From positions 1 to 54,800 of the forward strand of contig CAKPVT010000005.1 in NCBI GenBank assembly GCA_934196125.1: 54,800 nt of DNA, written 5' to 3'. The DNA is from an uncultured Streptococcus sp. (lineage in GTDB: Bacteria > Bacillota > Bacilli > Lactobacillales > Streptococcaceae). The notes beneath the pieces were generated by a model, which did no database searches, was not told where the DNA came from, and saw nothing but the letters and a program-made list of their open reading frames with translations. Each line of letters opens with the position of its first letter. Position 1 is the stretch's first letter. Positions 52,975 through 54,800 of this stretch are shown one piece after another. The translations under genes were made by a program, and so were the position numbers.

Positions 52975-53510
52975 GTCGTCAAAAAGTTAACCTATTTTCA
53001 AAGAGTTATGAAGATGTTAAAAAATTATACCTAACTGCCTTTCCAGCAGTAGAACGGTTACCCTATTTTCCATTAGTTTTGAATGCTCATCGGCGTTTAG
53101 CGAATTTTTATGCCTACTATGATAAGGATAACTTTGTTGGTTTAGTGTATTTGTTGGAGAATGAAGAAGTTATCTATCTTTTCTTTCTTGCGGTTAATCC
53201 AAATATTCGTTCACGTGGCTATGGCTCTGCCATCTTACAAGACATTAGAAATTTAGCAGGAAAACGTCCGATTATTCTTGCCATGGAACCATTAGATAAA
53301 ACTGCTGAAAATTATCATCAACGTGTTAAACGAGTTGCGTTTTATGAAAAGAACGGCTTTAATATCACGGATTATTATTATCATGAAGGAACAGAAGTGT
53401 ATCAAGTCATGGCAACAGATGCCTCACTTAACATTCAAGTAGTGGAAAAATTAACGAAAAAAGCGGTGCTAGGCTTAATTGCTATTTCATTTGAGAAAAA
53501 ATCAGAATGA
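52965..53510 (+). CDS. GNAT-family acetyltransferase
   Basis: 181-residue acetyl-CoA-dependent transferase. The acetyl-CoA loop is visible as LFFLAVNPNIRSRGYGSAIL (Arg-x-x-Gly-x-Gly/Ala type), followed by PIILAMEPLDKTAENYHQR and VAFYEKNGFNITDYYYH, the usual C-terminal strand. The substrate is unknown. It overlaps the CapA-like gene by ten bases and shares its promoter. Confidence 0.88.
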   Translation: MGLSRQKVNLFSKSYEDVKKLYLTAFPAVERLPYFPLVLNAHRRLANFYAYYDKDNFVGLVYLLENEEVIYLFFLAVNPNIRSRGYGSAILQDIRNLAGKRPIILAMEPLDKTAENYHQRVKRVAFYEKNGFNITDYYYHEGTEVYQVMATDASLNIQVVEKLTKKAVLGLIAISFEKKSE

Positions 53511-53545
53511 AAACGTAATATTGCTAAAAAAACATAGCATATTCC

Positions 53546-53574
53546 TTGATTTAATCACTTTATCATGTTAAAAT
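53546..53574 (+). promoter_or_regulatory. Promoter of rplU-prp-rpmA
   Basis: TTGATT (53546-53551), 17 bases, TAAAAT (53569-53574) with an extended TG (53566-53567). Confidence 0.75.
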
Positions 53575-53581
53575 ATGAACG

Positions 53582-53704
53582 TTGACTAAATGCACATCCT
53601 GTGCAACCGCACGAAAATCGTTCATAAGTAGCTTTCGAAGTTCACGATTTAGGCGAGTCTTCACAAGCGGAAAATCCGCAACAAAAATTTATAGGAGGTG
53701 CACG
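53582..53704 (+). promoter_or_regulatory. Structured L21-type leader of rplU
   Basis: About 120 non-coding bases with clear stems: TGCACA/TGTGCA (53591-53605), AAATCGT with ACGATTT (53615-53621 with 53644-53650) and GCGGA/TCCGC (53667-53679), then AGGAGGTG before the ATG. This agrees with the conserved Firmicute rplU leader, presumed to bind ribosomal protein L21 and regulate the operon. The identity rests on position and fold, not on an alignment. Confidence 0.72.
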
Positions 53705-54019
53705 ATGAGCACATATGCAATCATCAAAACTGGTGGGAAACAAGTTAAAGTTGAAGTAGGTCAAGCTATCTATGTTGAAAAACTTGATGTTGAAGCTGGT
53801 TCAGAAGTAACATTTAACGAAGTTGTTCTTGTTGGCGGTGACAAAACTGTTGTTGGTACACCAGTTGTTGAAGGAGCTACTGTTGTTGGTACTGTTGAAA
53901 AACAAGGTAAACAAAAGAAAGTTGTTACTTTCAAATACAAACCTAAAAAAGGTAGCCACCGTAAACAAGGTCACCGTCAACCTTACACAAAAGTTGTTAT
54001 CAACGCTATCAACGCTTAA
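53705..54019 (+). CDS. rplU: 50S ribosomal protein L21
   Basis: 104-residue 23S rRNA-binding protein (YAIIKTGGKQVKVEVGQAIY, and KPKKGSHRKQGHRQPYTKV at the C-terminus). The start is fixed by AGGAGGTG five bases upstream; upstream in-frame codons belong to the leader. First gene of rplU-prp-rpmA. Confidence 0.98.
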   Translation: MSTYAIIKTGGKQVKVEVGQAIYVEKLDVEAGSEVTFNEVVLVGGDKTVVGTPVVEGATVVGTVEKQGKQKKVVTFKYKPKKGSHRKQGHRQPYTKVVINAINA

Positions 54020-54031
54020 TTTGGCAATATT

Positions 54032-54367
54032 ATGATTCAAGCAACTTTTATTCGCCATAAGGGTAACTTGGAAAGTGTTGAACTGACTGGTCACGCTGGT
54101 AGTGGTGAGTATGGCTTTGATATCGTATGTGCAGCTGTCTCAACTTTATCAATTAACTTGGTTAATTCGTTAGAAGCTTTGGCAGATTGCAACGCTGATT
54201 TAGCTATCAATGAGATTGATGGTGGTTATATGAAGATTGATATCTCTCATGTAACTAAAAAGACAGATGAGAAAGTTCAACTTTTATTTGAAAGCTTTCT
54301 TTTAGGAATGACAAATTTGGCAGAAAACTCTCGAGAGTTTGTGTCAGTTCAAGTCATTGCAAACTAA
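54032..54367 (+). CDS. prp: Ribosomal-processing cysteine protease Prp
   Basis: 111-residue protease that removes the N-terminal extension of L27 in Firmicutes, an essential step. Catalytic residues are visible in LTGHAGSGEYGFDIVCAAVS: the His and, 12 residues on, the Cys. It lies 12 bases after rplU and 21 before its substrate gene rpmA. Confidence 0.96.
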   Translation: MIQATFIRHKGNLESVELTGHAGSGEYGFDIVCAAVSTLSINLVNSLEALADCNADLAINEIDGGYMKIDISHVTKKTDEKVQLLFESFLLGMTNLAENSREFVSVQVIAN

Positions 54368-54388
54368 TTTGAAAAGAGGACACAACAT

Positions 54389-54682
54389 ATGTTAAAAATG
54401 AATCTTGCTAACTTGCAACTTTTCGCCCACAAAAAAGGTGGAGGTTCTACATCAAATGGTCGTGATTCACAAGCTAAACGTCTAGGTGCTAAAGCAGCTG
54501 ACGGACAAACTGTTTCAGGTGGATCAATCCTTTACCGTCAACGCGGTACTCACATTTACCCAGGTGTAAACGTAGGTCGCGGTGGTGACGATACACTCTT
54601 CGCTAAAGTTGAAGGTATTGTACGTTTCGAACGTAAAGGTCGCGATAAAAAACAAGTTTCTGTTTACCCTATCGCAAAATAA
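54389..54682 (+). CDS. rpmA: 50S ribosomal protein L27 with Prp-cleaved N-terminus
   Basis: 97-residue precursor. The N-terminal MLKMNLANLQLF is the Firmicute extension cut by Prp before AHKKGGGSTSNG, exposing the tail that reaches the peptidyl-transferase centre. The remainder (DSQAKRLGAKAADGQ, GNILYRQRGT-like GGSILYRQRGTHIYPGVNVG) is standard. GAGGACA lies upstream of the ATG. Confidence 0.98.
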   Translation: MLKMNLANLQLFAHKKGGGSTSNGRDSQAKRLGAKAADGQTVSGGSILYRQRGTHIYPGVNVGRGGDDTLFAKVEGIVRFERKGRDKKQVSVYPIAK

Positions 54683-54703
54683 TAGCGTAAATAGATATTA
54701 TTG

Positions 54704-54735
54704 AAAGTTTTGTCAATCTTGGCAAGGCTTTTTTC
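54704..54735 (+). terminator. Terminator after rpmA
   Basis: AAAGTTTTGTC (54704-54714) pairs with GGCAAGGCTTT (54721-54731) with three wobbles, followed by further T. Confidence 0.65.
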
Positions 54736-54800
54736 TACTATTTGTCAAGTATATCAATGCTTGGAAGATAAATTATTTTTGAGCAAGTGTTCATCAATAG

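Noticed and set aside
1..54800. Search for tRNA, rRNA, phage genes, toxin-antitoxin pairs, restriction systems or known defence systems
   Set aside because: None seen; every gene of size has a housekeeping, envelope or transport assignment, or is a membrane protein described above.

Overview
The window is a stretch of a low-GC Firmicute chromosome and is clearly Streptococcus. It holds the rhamnose-glucose cell-wall polysaccharide operon (rmlD, rgpA-F), the streptococcal aro cluster, the pepT-ebsA-ferredoxin-LysM-cmk-infC order and rplU-prp-rpmA. Inference only: the gene set and the Bsp-repeat wall hydrolases fit the S. bovis/S. equinus complex (gallolyticus, macedonicus, infantarius, lutetiensis). 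No rRNA, tRNA, CRISPR array, prophage or intact insertion sequence was seen.

Layout. (1) 1-7010: a maltodextrin operon (malQ-malP) behind a good promoter that contains a MalR-type operator. Both genes are broken: malQ by a +1 frameshift and a nonsense codon, malP by a +1 frameshift. An aminotransferase follows, flanked by two paralogous amino-acid-binding lipoproteins, the first of which has lost about 50 internal residues. (2) 7030-11450: a long imperfect palindrome, rpsU, convergent mscL, the dnaG-rpoD macromolecular-synthesis operon and a DUF59 Fe-S assembly gene. (3) 11455-12402: decayed DNA ending in a 5'-truncated oppF/amiF pseudogene. (4) 12513-27113: rmlD and the rgp operon, then a GacH-like glycerol-phosphate transferase, two multi-span membrane proteins and a polyprenyl-phosphate glycosyltransferase. 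Together they should make, export and decorate a rhamnan wall polymer. (5) 27199-32414: two secreted proteins built from GBS-Bsp-like repeats, one ending in a CHAP domain that lacks its usual histidine and one ending in a GH25 lysozyme domain, plus a lipoprotein. (6) 32527-37014: pepT, an EbsA-like protein, a ferredoxin, a LysM protein, cmk and the infC-rpmI-rplT operon behind an attenuator leader. (7) 37404-47207: lipoteichoic-acid synthase (minus strand), an rRNA methyltransferase, aroD-aroE-aroB-aroC-tyrA, a UPF0342 gene and an L-2-hydroxyacid dehydrogenase. (8) 47244-54800: folC, a Ser/Thr/Asn-rich membrane protein, a cysteine desulfurase with thiI, a CapA-like protein, a GNAT acetyltransferase and rplU-prp-rpmA.

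Two themes stand out. The envelope genes cover wall polysaccharide, teichoic acid and wall hydrolases in one neighbourhood. Gene decay is seen in malQ, malP, a binding protein, oppF and possibly the start of the CapA gene; three of these lesions are single-base length changes, two or possibly all of them in short runs of one base, so either real reductive evolution or assembly error must be considered. I do not see a clearly new multi-gene system. The best candidates for new biology are the His-less CHAP/Bsp protein with its GH25 partner, the side-chain module behind rgpF, and two transcripts predicted to start at the initiation codon.
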